From CBDAQD01 sp965275905 (GTDB lineage Bacteria; Pseudomonadota; Alphaproteobacteria; Rhizobiales; JAJFHC01), in NCBI GenBank assembly GCA_965275905.1, contig CBDHYJ010000080.1, forward strand, positions 62,001 through 126,000: 64,000 bases of DNA. Direction: 5' to 3'. The notes under the pieces are model-generated. The model was not told where the DNA came from. It saw nothing but the letters and a program-made list of their open reading frames with translations, and ran no database searches. Of the stretch, positions 53,467-62,908 are shown piece after piece. The first letter of the stretch is position 1. Each line of letters begins with the position of its first letter. The translations under genes and the position numbers were made by a program.

Positions 53467-55335
53467 ATGTGTCACCGCGGGGGACGGATCGCCTTGTTTA
53501 TAAGTAGCAAGACAGAGTTATCCAGCACCCATGGTGCCGGCGATGACCCGCCCCAACACATTATCGACTTTTCAGAATTTGAAACCGACTTCACAAGTCC
53601 ATTCCATCGTGCGAGCACCCACAAGAATCGCTGGCTGCTGACCACGGGCGTGGCGGGCCTTGTTGGCGCCTGTGTCGTCGGCGGCATGCTTCTCGGCACG
53701 TTTGGCCTTGGCACCGTGCACCGCCCTCAGCTTACCGCTCAGGTCATCGAGACGGCGGAGATTCTTCAGGAGCCGTCAACAGACGTCAGGCGCGACCGGC
53801 TTCTGGGCGTGCTCGGCATTGCCCGTATCGTCGGGCGCCGTGAGTTCGCCGAGGCCCTCGTGGAAGACCCGGGCCGTCAGGCAGCCGCGACCAAGGACCC
53901 AGGCGCGCGGATCCCGCAGACAGAGCGCCCCGCGGGCGGGCGCCTCGTCGGTTCGCTGGCACCGGAATACAATGCCGGCGGCTCCACGCAGGTCGGCAAG
54001 AGCGGAGATGCGGCCAAACGCCAGGTGGCCCGGGCGGTCACGACGACCAAGCCTCGCGTTCTCTCGACCCAGCCTTCCGTTCAGGATGATCCGCTCAGTG
54101 TTGCGGCCCTTACACCGGCCACGATTGGAAACCGCGCGACGATCGCGGGCGCACCGGCCAAGCCGGTCGAAGAAGACGTCGTGATCGCCCAGGGACAGAC
54201 CCTGATGGGGATCCTCACCCAGCGCGGTGCCAACCGCGAGGAAGCCCGGCGCATGATTGCCGCGCTCGAGCCTGTCTATCCGACCCGCCTGCTGCGTGAC
54301 GGTCAGAAGATCAGGCTGTCCTATCTCAAGGGCGTGGACGAGTTCGGCCTTCAGGTCATCAAGCCCACCAGGCTGCAGTTCGATTCCGATGCCAGCCGCA
54401 ATGTGGTCGTTTCGCTTGAGACCAACGGCGACTATGTCGGTACCTATTCCGGTTCGGGCAGCGCGGTTGCCGCTCTGCCCGGCGGCGGCGCTGCGAAACA
54501 GCAGCGGGTCACGGGCACCATCTCGACGAGTTTCTACGCATCCGCCAAGAACCAGGGCATCCCGCGCCCGATCATCGCGCGCATGATGCGGATCCATTCC
54601 TATGACGTCGACTTCCAGCGCGAGGTGCGCGACGGCGACAAGTTCGAAGTGTTCTATGGCGAACCCCTGACCAAGAAGGGCACCAGCCGGAAGCGCAATG
54701 TCGTGCTTTTCAGCGCTCTCACACTTGGCGGCAAGACCAAGGGGTATTACCGGTTCACCACGCCGGATGACGGGGTGACCAACTATTACGACGATAAAGG
54801 CCGCAGTGCGACGTCGTTCCTGATCAGGACGCCCGTCGCAGGAGCGCGCATCAGTTCGCGCTACGGCATGCGCAAGCACCCGATCCTCGGATACTCACGC
54901 ATGCACGCCGGCGTCGACTTCGCCGCTCCGCGGGGCACGCCGATCAAGGCCGCCGGCAACGGCGTCGTCGAGCGTGCCGGCCGCAACGGCGCCTATGGCA
55001 TCTACATGCGCATCCGCCACGCCAACAGGTACAAGACCGCATACGCTCATATGCGGCGCCTCGCCAAGGGCATGAAACCCGGCAAGCGCGTCAGGCAGGG
55101 TCAGGTTATCGGTTATGTCGGATCGACCGGGCGGTCGACCGGACCGCACCTTCACTATGAGGTCCATTACAAGGGCAAGCGGGTCAACCCGATGAAGATC
55201 CGCGTTTCCAACGGTCGCCAGCTCAAGGGCAAGATGCTGGCCCGCTTCAAGCGGCAGCAGCGCGTCATCAGGGCGATGATGCAGGGCGCGCCGACGTCCA
55301 CCCGCGTCGCCTCGGCCGCCGACGCCAACCAGTAG
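53467..55335 (+). CDS. M23-family peptidoglycan endopeptidase (OapA/MepM-like)
   Basis: A 622-residue membrane-anchored peptidase. A transmembrane segment lies at about residues 58-80 (WLLTTGVAGLVGACVVGGML). A LysM/OapA-like region (about 235-280, VIAQGQTLMGILTQRG) is followed by a middle beta domain and the LytM catalytic domain at about 455-570: Zn-site HxxxD in MHAGVDFAAPRGT and HLH in GPHLHYEVHYKG. It probably cleaves cross-links between peptide stems during cell-wall growth. The ATG at 53467 or a TTG at 53494 with GGGGGA upstream may be the start. The C-terminus is Arg/Lys-rich. Confidence 0.88.
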   Translation: MCHRGGRIALFISSKTELSSTHGAGDDPPQHIIDFSEFETDFTSPFHRASTHKNRWLLTTGVAGLVGACVVGGMLLGTFGLGTVHRPQLTAQVIETAEILQEPSTDVRRDRLLGVLGIARIVGRREFAEALVEDPGRQAAATKDPGARIPQTERPAGGRLVGSLAPEYNAGGSTQVGKSGDAAKRQVARAVTTTKPRVLSTQPSVQDDPLSVAALTPATIGNRATIAGAPAKPVEEDVVIAQGQTLMGILTQRGANREEARRMIAALEPVYPTRLLRDGQKIRLSYLKGVDEFGLQVIKPTRLQFDSDASRNVVVSLETNGDYVGTYSGSGSAVAALPGGGAAKQQRVTGTISTSFYASAKNQGIPRPIIARMMRIHSYDVDFQREVRDGDKFEVFYGEPLTKKGTSRKRNVVLFSALTLGGKTKGYYRFTTPDDGVTNYYDDKGRSATSFLIRTPVAGARISSRYGMRKHPILGYSRMHAGVDFAAPRGTPIKAAGNGVVERAGRNGAYGIYMRIRHANRYKTAYAHMRRLAKGMKPGKRVRQGQVIGYVGSTGRSTGPHLHYEVHYKGKRVNPMKIRVSNGRQLKGKMLARFKRQQRVIRAMMQGAPTSTRVASAADANQ

Positions 55336-55372
55336 CCTGGGTGGCCGGCCCCCAACGGCGACACGTCCTCCG

Positions 55373-56002
55373 GTGACAGCCGACATTCCGAGCAAAACAG
55401 GTACGACACGCCTTCTTCTGGCGCTCGCCGCCCTGTGCGTCATCTGCGTCTGGTCCTACATCGATCCCAAGGACCGCCTGACCTGGTGGCTGGAGGCCCT
55501 GCCCGCCATTATCGCGGTGATGATCCTGCTTGCCACGCGCCGAGCCTTTCCACTGACAGGTTTGGCCTACGCGTTGATCTGGGTTCACTGCGTGATCCTC
55601 CTGGTCGGCGCCCACTACACTTACGCGGAAGTGCCGGCGTTCAACTGGCTGCGCGACACCTTCGATCTGTCGCGCAATCACTATGACCGTGTTGGCCATT
55701 TCGCCCAGGGCTTCGTGCCCGCCATCGTCGCGCGGGAACTGCTGATCAGGCTGACACCGCTCAGGCCGGGAGGCTGGCTGTTCGCAATCGTCACCCTGTC
55801 ATGCCTTGGAATCTCTGCCGCCTATGAGCTGCTCGAGTGGGCGGCGGCGGCCGCCACCGGCGAAGCGGCGGACGCCTTCCTGGCCACACAGGGCGATGTC
55901 TGGGATACCCAGAAGGACATGGCTCTCGCCCTGATTGGCGCAGCTCTGGCCCAGCTCACGCTGGGCCGTCTGCATGACAGCCAGATCGGACCTGTAGAGT
56001 GA
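55373..56002 (+). CDS. DUF2238 (YjdF-like) integral membrane protein
   Basis: A 209-residue polytopic membrane protein with about six hydrophobic segments. It matches YjdF/DUF2238: WVHCVILLVGAHYTYAEVP, then FDLSRNHYDRVGHFAQGFVP, then AYELLEWAAAAATGEAAD and GDVWDTQKDMALALIGA. Function of the family is unknown to me. The start is GTG 37 bp after the peptidase gene, so cotranscription is likely. It converges with clpB with one base between the stop codons. Confidence 0.86.
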   Translation: MTADIPSKTGTTRLLLALAALCVICVWSYIDPKDRLTWWLEALPAIIAVMILLATRRAFPLTGLAYALIWVHCVILLVGAHYTYAEVPAFNWLRDTFDLSRNHYDRVGHFAQGFVPAIVARELLIRLTPLRPGGWLFAIVTLSCLGISAAYELLEWAAAAATGEAADAFLATQGDVWDTQKDMALALIGAALAQLTLGRLHDSQIGPVE

Positions 56003-56003
56003 A

Positions 56004-58601
56004 TCACGCGGCCTTGCCGACCTCCTGACCGTTTATGGTCAGACCGTCCGTCCCGGCGCTGACCGGAACCGCTTCGCCATCCTGGATCGCGCCGGCCAGC
56101 AGCAGCTCAGCCAATGGATCCTGCAGGCTCTTCTGGATGACCCGCTTGAGCGGCCGTGCTCCATAGGCCGGGTCGTAACCCTTCTGCGCCAGCCAGCCGC
56201 GGGCCGCGTCGTCGAGCTCCAGGGTGATCTTCCGGTCCGCCAGCAGGGCCTGCAGCCGCTCGATCTGAATGTCGACGATGGAGTCCATGTGCTCGCGCCG
56301 AAGCCTGTGGAACAGGAGGATTTCGTCGAGACGGTTGAGGAACTCCGGCCTGAAGCTCATCCTGACGATATCCATGACCTGGTCACGTACCGCATCGACG
56401 TCCTCTCCATCCGGCTGGTTCACCAGGATCTCGGATCCGAGGTTCGATGTCAGGATGATCAGCGTGTTCCGGAAGTCCACGGTCCTGCCGTGGCCATCGG
56501 TTAACCGGCCGTCATCCAGCACCTGGAGCAGCACGTTGAACACATCCGGATGAGCCTTCTCGACCTCGTCGAACAGGACCACCTGGTATGGCCTGCGGCG
56601 TACCGCTTCGGTCAGGGCGCCGCCCTCTTCATACCCGACGTAGCCCGGCGGCGCGCCGATGAGCCGCGAGACGGCGTGCTTCTCCATGTATTCCGACATA
56701 TCCAGGCGAACGATGGCCGTGTCGTCATCGAACAGGAACCCGGCGAGCGCCTTGGTCAGCTCGGTCTTGCCGACGCCGGTCGGCCCGAGAAACAGGAACG
56801 AGCCCATGGGGCGCGACGGATCCTGCAGCCCCGCCCGGGCACGCCGGATCGCCGCTGAAACGGCGCCGACGGCCTCGTCCTGGCCGATGACGCGGCGGCC
56901 GAGTGCCTGCTCCATTTTGAGCAGCTTCTCCCGTTCGCCCTGCAGCATCTTGTCGACGGGAATTCCCGTCCAGCGCGAGACCACCTGGGCGATATGGTTA
57001 TCGTTGACGGCCTCCTCGACCATCATGTCACCGGCTTCGCCCTCCTCCTCGGTTTCTTCCAGTCGCTTTTCCAGGTCTGGAATAACGCCATAGGACAGCT
57101 CGCTTGCACGCTCCAGCCTGCCATCACGCTGGGCGCCGACCAGTTCGTTGCGTGCGGCCTCGAGTTCCTCCTTGAGCTTCTGTGCAGAATTCAGTTTTTC
57201 CTTTTCCGCGGTCCAGAGGTCCTCGAGTTCGCGGGCCTTGGACTCAAGGACGGAGAGATCTTCTTCGAGCTTGCCCAGACGCTCCCGCGATCCCTTGTCA
57301 TCCTCTTTCTTCAGCGCCTCGCGCTCGATCTTGAGCTGGATGATCCGCCGGTCCAGTTCGTCAAGCTCCTCCGGCTTGGAATCCACCTGCATGCGCAGCC
57401 TGCTCGCCGCCTCGTCGACCAGATCGATCGCCTTGTCAGGCAGGAAACGATCCGTGATGTATCTGTTCGAAAGGTTAGACGCAGACACGATCGCGCTGTC
57501 GGTGATCCGCACACCATGATGGAGCTCGTACTTTTCCTTCAGTCCGCGCAGGATCGAGACCGTGTCCTCGACGGTCGGCTCCGAGATGAACACCGGCTGG
57601 AACCGACGCGCCAGTGCGGCATCCTTCTCGACATGCTTGCGGTACTCGTCGAGCGTCGTGGCACCAACGCAATGCAGTTCACCCCGGGCCAGCGCGGGCT
57701 TCAGCAGGTTCGACGCATCCATAGCGCCGTCCGCCTTGCCCGCTCCCACGAGCGTGTGCATCTCGTCGATAAACAGGATGATGCCGCCGGCCGCCGCCGT
57801 AATTTCCTGCAACACGGATTTCAGACGTTCCTCGAACTCGCCCCGGTACTTGGCACCGGCAATCAGCGCACCCAGGTCGAGCGCCATGAGTTGCTTGTCC
57901 TTGAGGCTTTCAGGCACGTCGCCATTCACGATCCGGAGTGCCAGACCTTCTGCAATCGCGGTCTTGCCGACGCCCGGCTCACCGATGAGAACCGGGTTGT
58001 TCTTTGTCCGGCGCGACAGCACCTGGATCGTGCGGCGAATTTCCTCATCCCGCCCGATGACCGGATCGAGCTTTCCTTCTCTCGCATCGGTCGTCAGGTC
58101 CTGGGCATACTTCTTCAAAGCGTCATAGGCATTTTCCGCCGTCGCGGAATCGGCCGTCCGGCCCTTGCGCAATTCGTTTATGGCTGTGTTCAGGCTGGCC
58201 GGTGTCGCGCCGGCCTCTTCCAGGGCACGCGACGCGTCACTCTTTTCGGTCGCGACCGCCAGCAGGAGACGCTCTGCGGTAACAAAACTGTCGCCGGCCT
58301 TATTTGCCACTTTTTCGGCCGTCTCGAAAACCCGTGCGGTTTCGGGTGCCAGATAGAGCTGGCCGGCTCCCCCTCCTTCAACCTTGGGCATCTTGGACAG
58401 CACCGCTTCAACCCGTTGCAGCGCAATCGCCGGATCGCCTCCAGCGGCCTGGATCAGCCGGGCGGCCAACCCTTCATCGTCGTCGAGCAGAACTTTGAGA
58501 ATATGGTCCGGCGCGAAACGCTGGTGCCCCTCGCGAAGGGCCAGAGACTGCGCGGCCTGAACGAAGCCGCGCGAGCGTTCGGTGTATCTTTCGAGATCCA
58601 T
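56004..58601 (-). CDS. clpB: ATP-dependent chaperone ClpB (disaggregase)
   Basis: An 865-residue class I Clp/Hsp100 protein that unfolds aggregates with DnaK. The N-domain starts MDLERYTERSRGFVQ. AAA-1 has Walker A GEPGVGKTAIAEG and Walker B ILFIDEMHT. The coiled-coil middle domain (about residues 400-530) contains runs such as EREALKKEDDKGSRERLGKLEED. AAA-2 has GPTGVGKTELTKA and VLFDEVEKAH. ATG 58601 has GGGTGAG before it; the frame extends 20 codons upstream. Heat-shock control is expected, but I could not confidently read a sigma-32 promoter. Confidence 0.97.
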   Translation of the reverse strand: MDLERYTERSRGFVQAAQSLALREGHQRFAPDHILKVLLDDDEGLAARLIQAAGGDPAIALQRVEAVLSKMPKVEGGGAGQLYLAPETARVFETAEKVANKAGDSFVTAERLLLAVATEKSDASRALEEAGATPASLNTAINELRKGRTADSATAENAYDALKKYAQDLTTDAREGKLDPVIGRDEEIRRTIQVLSRRTKNNPVLIGEPGVGKTAIAEGLALRIVNGDVPESLKDKQLMALDLGALIAGAKYRGEFEERLKSVLQEITAAAGGIILFIDEMHTLVGAGKADGAMDASNLLKPALARGELHCVGATTLDEYRKHVEKDAALARRFQPVFISEPTVEDTVSILRGLKEKYELHHGVRITDSAIVSASNLSNRYITDRFLPDKAIDLVDEAASRLRMQVDSKPEELDELDRRIIQLKIEREALKKEDDKGSRERLGKLEEDLSVLESKARELEDLWTAEKEKLNSAQKLKEELEAARNELVGAQRDGRLERASELSYGVIPDLEKRLEETEEEGEAGDMMVEEAVNDNHIAQVVSRWTGIPVDKMLQGEREKLLKMEQALGRRVIGQDEAVGAVSAAIRRARAGLQDPSRPMGSFLFLGPTGVGKTELTKALAGFLFDDDTAIVRLDMSEYMEKHAVSRLIGAPPGYVGYEEGGALTEAVRRRPYQVVLFDEVEKAHPDVFNVLLQVLDDGRLTDGHGRTVDFRNTLIILTSNLGSEILVNQPDGEDVDAVRDQVMDIVRMSFRPEFLNRLDEILLFHRLRREHMDSIVDIQIERLQALLADRKITLELDDAARGWLAQKGYDPAYGARPLKRVIQKSLQDPLAELLLAGAIQDGEAVPVSAGTDGLTINGQEVGKAA

Positions 58602-58795
58602 CTCACCCTCATAATAATCCACGCCCGTCTGAACCTGATTCACAGCGTACAAACGGCGCAATTAGCTCATCCGCGCTTGCAAAGGCGCGACCTGACAGGC
58701 AAAACCCGAAAATCAGCATTCTGCCCGACTCCTGATATGGTGTGGCATTTAGGCCACACAAGGGGTCAGCCGGCATAAACCATGAGATTTTTGCC

Positions 58796-59572
58796 ATGTC
58801 TGACACACCGAAGGCCACAATTACCGGATTGTATCGTTACCCAGTGAAGGGCATGAGCCCGGAATCGCTGGAACAGGTCGAACTTACGGAGAAACAGTGT
58901 TTTCCCTGTGACAGAATTTTTGCGGTCGAGAACGGCAGCCGGGACTTCGATCCCGCAAACCCGCAGCACTTCCCGAAGATCAAGTTCCTTCAGCTGATGC
59001 GCAACGAAAGACTGGCGACTCTGGAAACCCGCTTCGACAGCGAGTCCGGTGCCCTGACGATCCTGCGCGAGGGCCGCCAGGTCGCGGCCGGCAATCTTGA
59101 TCAGAAGATCGGCAGACAGATCATCGAGCAGTTTCTCGCCGCCTATCTTCCGGACGACATCAGGGGCGCGCCGAGGATTGTCCGTGCGGACGGGCACAAT
59201 TTCACCGATGTCGAACCCAAGTGGCTGTCGGTCATCAACCTTGCTTCCGTCCGCGATCTCGAGCGCGTCCTGCAAAAGCCGGTCGATCCGCTCAGGTTCA
59301 GGGGCAACATCTACATCGACACTGGCGAGCCCTGGAGCGAGTTTCGCTGGATTGGCGAGATGCTGAACGTCGGAGACCGGCCGGCGCTGAAGGTCATGTC
59401 GCGCATAGAGCGATGCGCCGCCACCAATGTCGATCCGAAAACCGGAAGTCGGGATATGGCCATCCCCCGCACTTTGATGGGGGCGTTCGGGCACTCCGAC
59501 ATGGGAATCTACGTGTCGGCCCGAACGAACACGGTCATAGCAAAAGGAGAAGAAATCTCGTCCGGCACCTGA
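58796..59572 (+). CDS. MOSC-domain protein (N-terminal beta-barrel plus MOSC)
   Basis: A 258-residue MOSC protein. The MOSC_N domain (about residues 1-100) starts with the family pattern GLYRYPVKGMSPESLEQV. The MOSC part includes GNIYIDTGEPWSEFRWIG and SRIERCAATNVDPKTG, where the cysteine is the conserved molybdenum ligand in mARC and YiiM/YcbX proteins. It probably reduces N-hydroxylated compounds or transfers sulfur with a molybdopterin cofactor. ATG at 58796 fits the family start; a longer frame has no support. Confidence 0.88.
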   Translation: MSDTPKATITGLYRYPVKGMSPESLEQVELTEKQCFPCDRIFAVENGSRDFDPANPQHFPKIKFLQLMRNERLATLETRFDSESGALTILREGRQVAAGNLDQKIGRQIIEQFLAAYLPDDIRGAPRIVRADGHNFTDVEPKWLSVINLASVRDLERVLQKPVDPLRFRGNIYIDTGEPWSEFRWIGEMLNVGDRPALKVMSRIERCAATNVDPKTGSRDMAIPRTLMGAFGHSDMGIYVSARTNTVIAKGEEISSGT

Positions 59573-59624
59573 GCACCGCTTGGGCTCAATCCGGCTGAGC
59601 CGAAAACCGTTTCAGACAGATCGC

Positions 59625-60266
59625 TCAGCCCGCTTCGGCAACAACCGGATCGTCACCGCCGGATTTCTGCGAAGACGAGCCCTCGCCTGCAACGTCCGAC
59701 GCGTCCGATCCGGAAGCGGCTTCCGCGTCGGCGGGCGCGCTATCGTCAGCGACCGCTTTCGGCCGCCCTCGGCGCCCTCGCGGCCGCCGGCTCCGGCCAT
59801 CTGCCTCGCCGTCAGCTTCACCGTTAGCCGCACTGGCATCTCCGTTCTGCACAGGCTGTTCAGCCGGCTGATCGGAGGTCGCCTCGGCAGCGCCGTTGCG
59901 CGACTCTTGCGCACCTTCAGGGGCGCTCTCTCCGTTCACGGCGGCGGGTTGAGCGCCGGATCCCGGAACCGGAGCGATATTCTGGCTCTGGTTTTGGTTC
60001 TGATTTTGCTGCTGGTTCTGATTCTGCGCCTGAGCATGGGCAATGATGCGCAGGTAATGCTCGGCGTGCTGGAGGTAATTCTCCGACGCGACCGGATCGC
60101 CGCCGACCTGGGCATCCCGCGCCAAACCAACATACTTCTCAGCTATCTGTGAAGCCGTACCGCGGATTTTGACGTCCGGCCCGTTACTGTCGTAGGTCCG
60201 GTTTGTGGCGCTCTGCTGCTTGCGCCCGCGTCCGCGCGCTCTCTTGTTGTTCTGCCCCTGCCTCAT
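59625..60266 (-). CDS. DUF4167 domain protein, Q/N- and charge-rich
   Basis: A 213-residue protein. The N-terminal DUF4167 domain (residues about 1-85) begins with a basic, RNA-binding-like KRARGRGRKQQ and has the core VKIRGTASQIAEKYVGLARDA. A Q/N tract follows at about residues 80-96, then a disordered acidic tail with the basic island RSRRPRGRRGRPK. The family is restricted mainly to alphaproteobacteria and usually lies beside prmC and prfA, as it does here. Function is unknown; RNA or ribosome binding is plausible. Confidence 0.86.
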   Translation of the reverse strand: MRQGQNNKRARGRGRKQQSATNRTYDSNGPDVKIRGTASQIAEKYVGLARDAQVGGDPVASENYLQHAEHYLRIIAHAQAQNQNQQQNQNQNQSQNIAPVPGSGAQPAAVNGESAPEGAQESRNGAAEATSDQPAEQPVQNGDASAANGEADGEADGRSRRPRGRRGRPKAVADDSAPADAEAASGSDASDVAGEGSSSQKSGGDDPVVAEAG

Positions 60267-60671
60267 GAGATCACTTTTTCAACGTTCATAAACCTGTTCC
60301 AGTTCCAAATCTCCGGACGCAATTGACGCACTCGCCACGGCGAGCGCCGGTACGCCCGTAATATTTGCCTCCCATCTCGACCTGATTTTGACACTACTTC
60401 CGGTAGTGCCGGCGTTTTGATAAAACCAAAGCCAAATCTCGGCGCTGAACTGACGCAAGCCTAGTCGTGCGCCGTTCCGCATTTCTTGATTTCTGAACCA
60501 GACCTTCGTCTCAACGGCACCTGGAAACCTCGACCAAGAGGAGGTTTCAATATCGCCACGATGATGCCGGAGCCCTTATCTTAACGGTTAAAGCTGTATT
60601 TGCCTCGCCCCTAAGGATCTCACACCCACACGCTCTAGCCCGAATCCCTGATTGTCAAACTAGCGGCTAAG
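60267..60671. other. Gap of 405 bp between DUF4167 and prmC
   Basis: No gene was seen. CACTAC-TTCCG-GTAGTG at 60392-60408 is the one clear hairpin. An AT-richer segment with GATTTCTGAACC around 60490 may be the DUF4167 promoter. The rest shows no recognisable structure. Confidence 0.5.
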
Positions 60672-61619
60672 TCAGGCATTTCCAACCCTTTTTTCTCTGG
60701 CAACCGGCATTTCCGCAGAATGTGTTGCCCATAAGCATCGAGGGGTGCCCGACAGGTCGCTGACTGAGCGAACAACATCGTATCCGCACTGTTGCAACAG
60801 TTCTGTGACCGCCTCGAGCTGGCCGGAACCGAGTTCGAGAACAAGGCCACCCCGCCCTGTCAGCCGATGACGCGCTACATGGGCAATATCGCGGTAAGAG
60901 TCAAGTCCGTCTGCCCCGCCGTCGAGCGCACGGCGCGGATCATGCCGCGCAACCTCAGGTTCCAGTGCGCCGATTTCGCCGCTCCTGATATACGGGGGAT
61001 TGGAGAGAATGAGGTCGAATTTCCCGGCAACTGCATCGAGCCAGTTTCCACAGAGAAACGTCGACCGGTCCGCAACGCCATGCCTGCGGGCATTCTCTCT
61101 GGCGGTGACAATCGCATCCTGATCGATATCGACAGCAACACCTTCAGCATGCGGCCATTCGCAAAGCAGCGTGATGAGCAGGCAACCGGATCCGGTTCCG
61201 AGATCGACGATCAGCGGTGACGCGCCCAACGCATCGACAGGTGCGGACAGCAGTGCCTCGATCATGGTCTCGCTGTCCGGACGGGGATCCAGAGTAGATG
61301 GCGAAACCAGGAACCGCCGGCCCCAGAATTCCCGCTCGCCGAGGATACGCGAGACCGGCTCCCGGGACGCCCGGCGCTCAGAAAATCCATCGAGAACCGC
61401 AACCGCTTCCGGCGACAGCAATCGATCGGGATCGGATACGAATTGTTCGTGCGAAATGCCGACGGCCGCACAGACGAGCAATCGTGCATCCAGTGCAGCG
61501 GAGGCAATGCCCAAATGCTCGAAGCGTTCCCGCAACATCTGCATGGCGGCGGCCACGCCAATGCCGGGCTGAATATCCGCTGTGACGGAGCCTGCGCCGG
61601 AATGTGCGCTCCCGTTCAT
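60672..61619 (-). CDS. prmC: Peptide chain release factor N5-glutamine methyltransferase
   Basis: A 315-residue SAM-dependent methyltransferase that methylates the glutamine of the GGQ loop in release factors. N-terminal helical domain (about residues 20-95) is followed by the catalytic core with VDLGTGSGCLLITLL (SAM site), AVDIDQDAIVTARENA and the substrate-binding NPPY in ILSNPPYIRSGEI. It overlaps prfA by 4 bp (ATGA), the normal prfA-prmC coupling, so enzyme and substrate are translated together. Confidence 0.95.
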   Translation of the reverse strand: MNGSAHSGAGSVTADIQPGIGVAAAMQMLRERFEHLGIASAALDARLLVCAAVGISHEQFVSDPDRLLSPEAVAVLDGFSERRASREPVSRILGEREFWGRRFLVSPSTLDPRPDSETMIEALLSAPVDALGASPLIVDLGTGSGCLLITLLCEWPHAEGVAVDIDQDAIVTARENARRHGVADRSTFLCGNWLDAVAGKFDLILSNPPYIRSGEIGALEPEVARHDPRRALDGGADGLDSYRDIAHVARHRLTGRGGLVLELGSGQLEAVTELLQQCGYDVVRSVSDLSGTPRCLWATHSAEMPVAREKRVGNA

Positions 61620-62704
61620 TCGGTCATCGCGGCAAGCTGTGCGGTCTGGGCCTCAACGATCAGCGCTTCCACCACCTCGTCGAGTCCGTCACCGGCAATA
61701 ATGCGATCCAGTTTGTAGAGCGTGAGGTTGATCCTGTGATCGGTCACCCTGCCCTGGGGGTAATTATAGGTCCGGATCCGCTCCGACCGGTCGCCGGAGC
61801 CGACCTGGTCGCGCCGGTCGGCGGCACGGTCATCGGCCATGCGCTGCCGCTCTGCTTCGTAAAGACGCGATCGCAGCACTTTCATGGCTTTTGCCCTGTT
61901 CTTGTGCTGCGACTTCTCGTCCTGCTGCGTCACCACGATCCCGGTCGGCAGATGCGTGATGCGGACGGCGCTGTCCGTCGTGTTGACCGACTGCCCTCCC
62001 GGACCACTGGCGCGGTAGACGTCGACGCGCAGATCCTTTTCCTCGACTTCGATGTCGACATCTTCGGCTTCCGGCAGCACGGCGACCGTCGCCGCCGACG
62101 TATGGATGCGCCCTCCGGATTCCGTTTCCGGGACGCGCTGAACCCGGTGCACGCCGGATTCGTATTTCAGCCGGGCGAAAACACCCTTGCCTGAGATGTT
62201 GGCGATGATCTCCTTGTATCCGCCCAGGTCGGCATCGCTCGCCGACATGATCTCAACCTTCCAGCCCTGCAGTTCGGCATATCGCTGATACATGCGGAAC
62301 AGATCGCCGGCGAACAGGGCTGCTTCTTCCCCACCCGTGCCGGCCCTTACTTCCAGAATGGCGTTCTTCTGATCAGCGGCATCCTTCGGCAGGATCAGAA
62401 CCTGGATCCTGGTTGCGAGTTGCTCGATGCGTTCGGCGATTTCGTCCAGTTCGCCGCGCGCCAGTTCCGCCATTTCGGCATCGCTTTCAGGATCGTCAAT
62501 GATCTCCTGCAAGCCGGCCGCCTCGCTCTCGTCTGCGCGCAGCGCCATGACCGCCTCGGCCACAGGGCTGAGTTCGGCATACTCCTTGGACAGTTCCACG
62601 AAACGTTCCGAATCCGGCGAGGCCGCCATCTCGGCCTGCACCGCTTCATAGCGATCGAGCATGCGGTCCAGTTTTTCGGTTTTCAGCATTGCAACCCGGC
62701 TCAT
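61616..62704 (-). CDS. prfA: Peptide chain release factor 1
   Basis: A 362-residue release factor 1 for UAA and UAG. The peptidyl-tRNA hydrolysis motif GGQ is in RASGPGGQSVNTTDSAV, and the PCRF and RF-1 domains are in the usual order. The GGQ glutamine is the PrmC target. Start choice is uncertain between ATG 62704 and ATG 62689 (MLKTEKLDRML), the latter more like other alphaproteobacterial RF1. Confidence 0.95.
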   Translation of the reverse strand: MSRVAMLKTEKLDRMLDRYEAVQAEMAASPDSERFVELSKEYAELSPVAEAVMALRADESEAAGLQEIIDDPESDAEMAELARGELDEIAERIEQLATRIQVLILPKDAADQKNAILEVRAGTGGEEAALFAGDLFRMYQRYAELQGWKVEIMSASDADLGGYKEIIANISGKGVFARLKYESGVHRVQRVPETESGGRIHTSAATVAVLPEAEDVDIEVEEKDLRVDVYRASGPGGQSVNTTDSAVRITHLPTGIVVTQQDEKSQHKNRAKAMKVLRSRLYEAERQRMADDRAADRRDQVGSGDRSERIRTYNYPQGRVTDHRINLTLYKLDRIIAGDGLDEVVEALIVEAQTAQLAAMTE

Positions 62705-62908
62705 TCATGCATCGGACAGGGGCGTTGGCTTCTTTTAGCTGACAAGACGGCATCGTTCCAAGACTGTGTCACGCTACGCCTAAGCGCGGCGTTCCCGATC
62801 CACGGACAGTCCGGAAGCGAGACGGCAGGAGGCCTCGAAACGTCTCAGGCAGACGACCTGTGTAGGCCGGAACGGAGCAACACTCAAGCCTGACCGGCCA
62901 GAGCGTGC

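Noticed and set aside
56994..58778. 594-codon plus-strand frame opposite clpB
   Set aside because: Antisense shadow of clpB.
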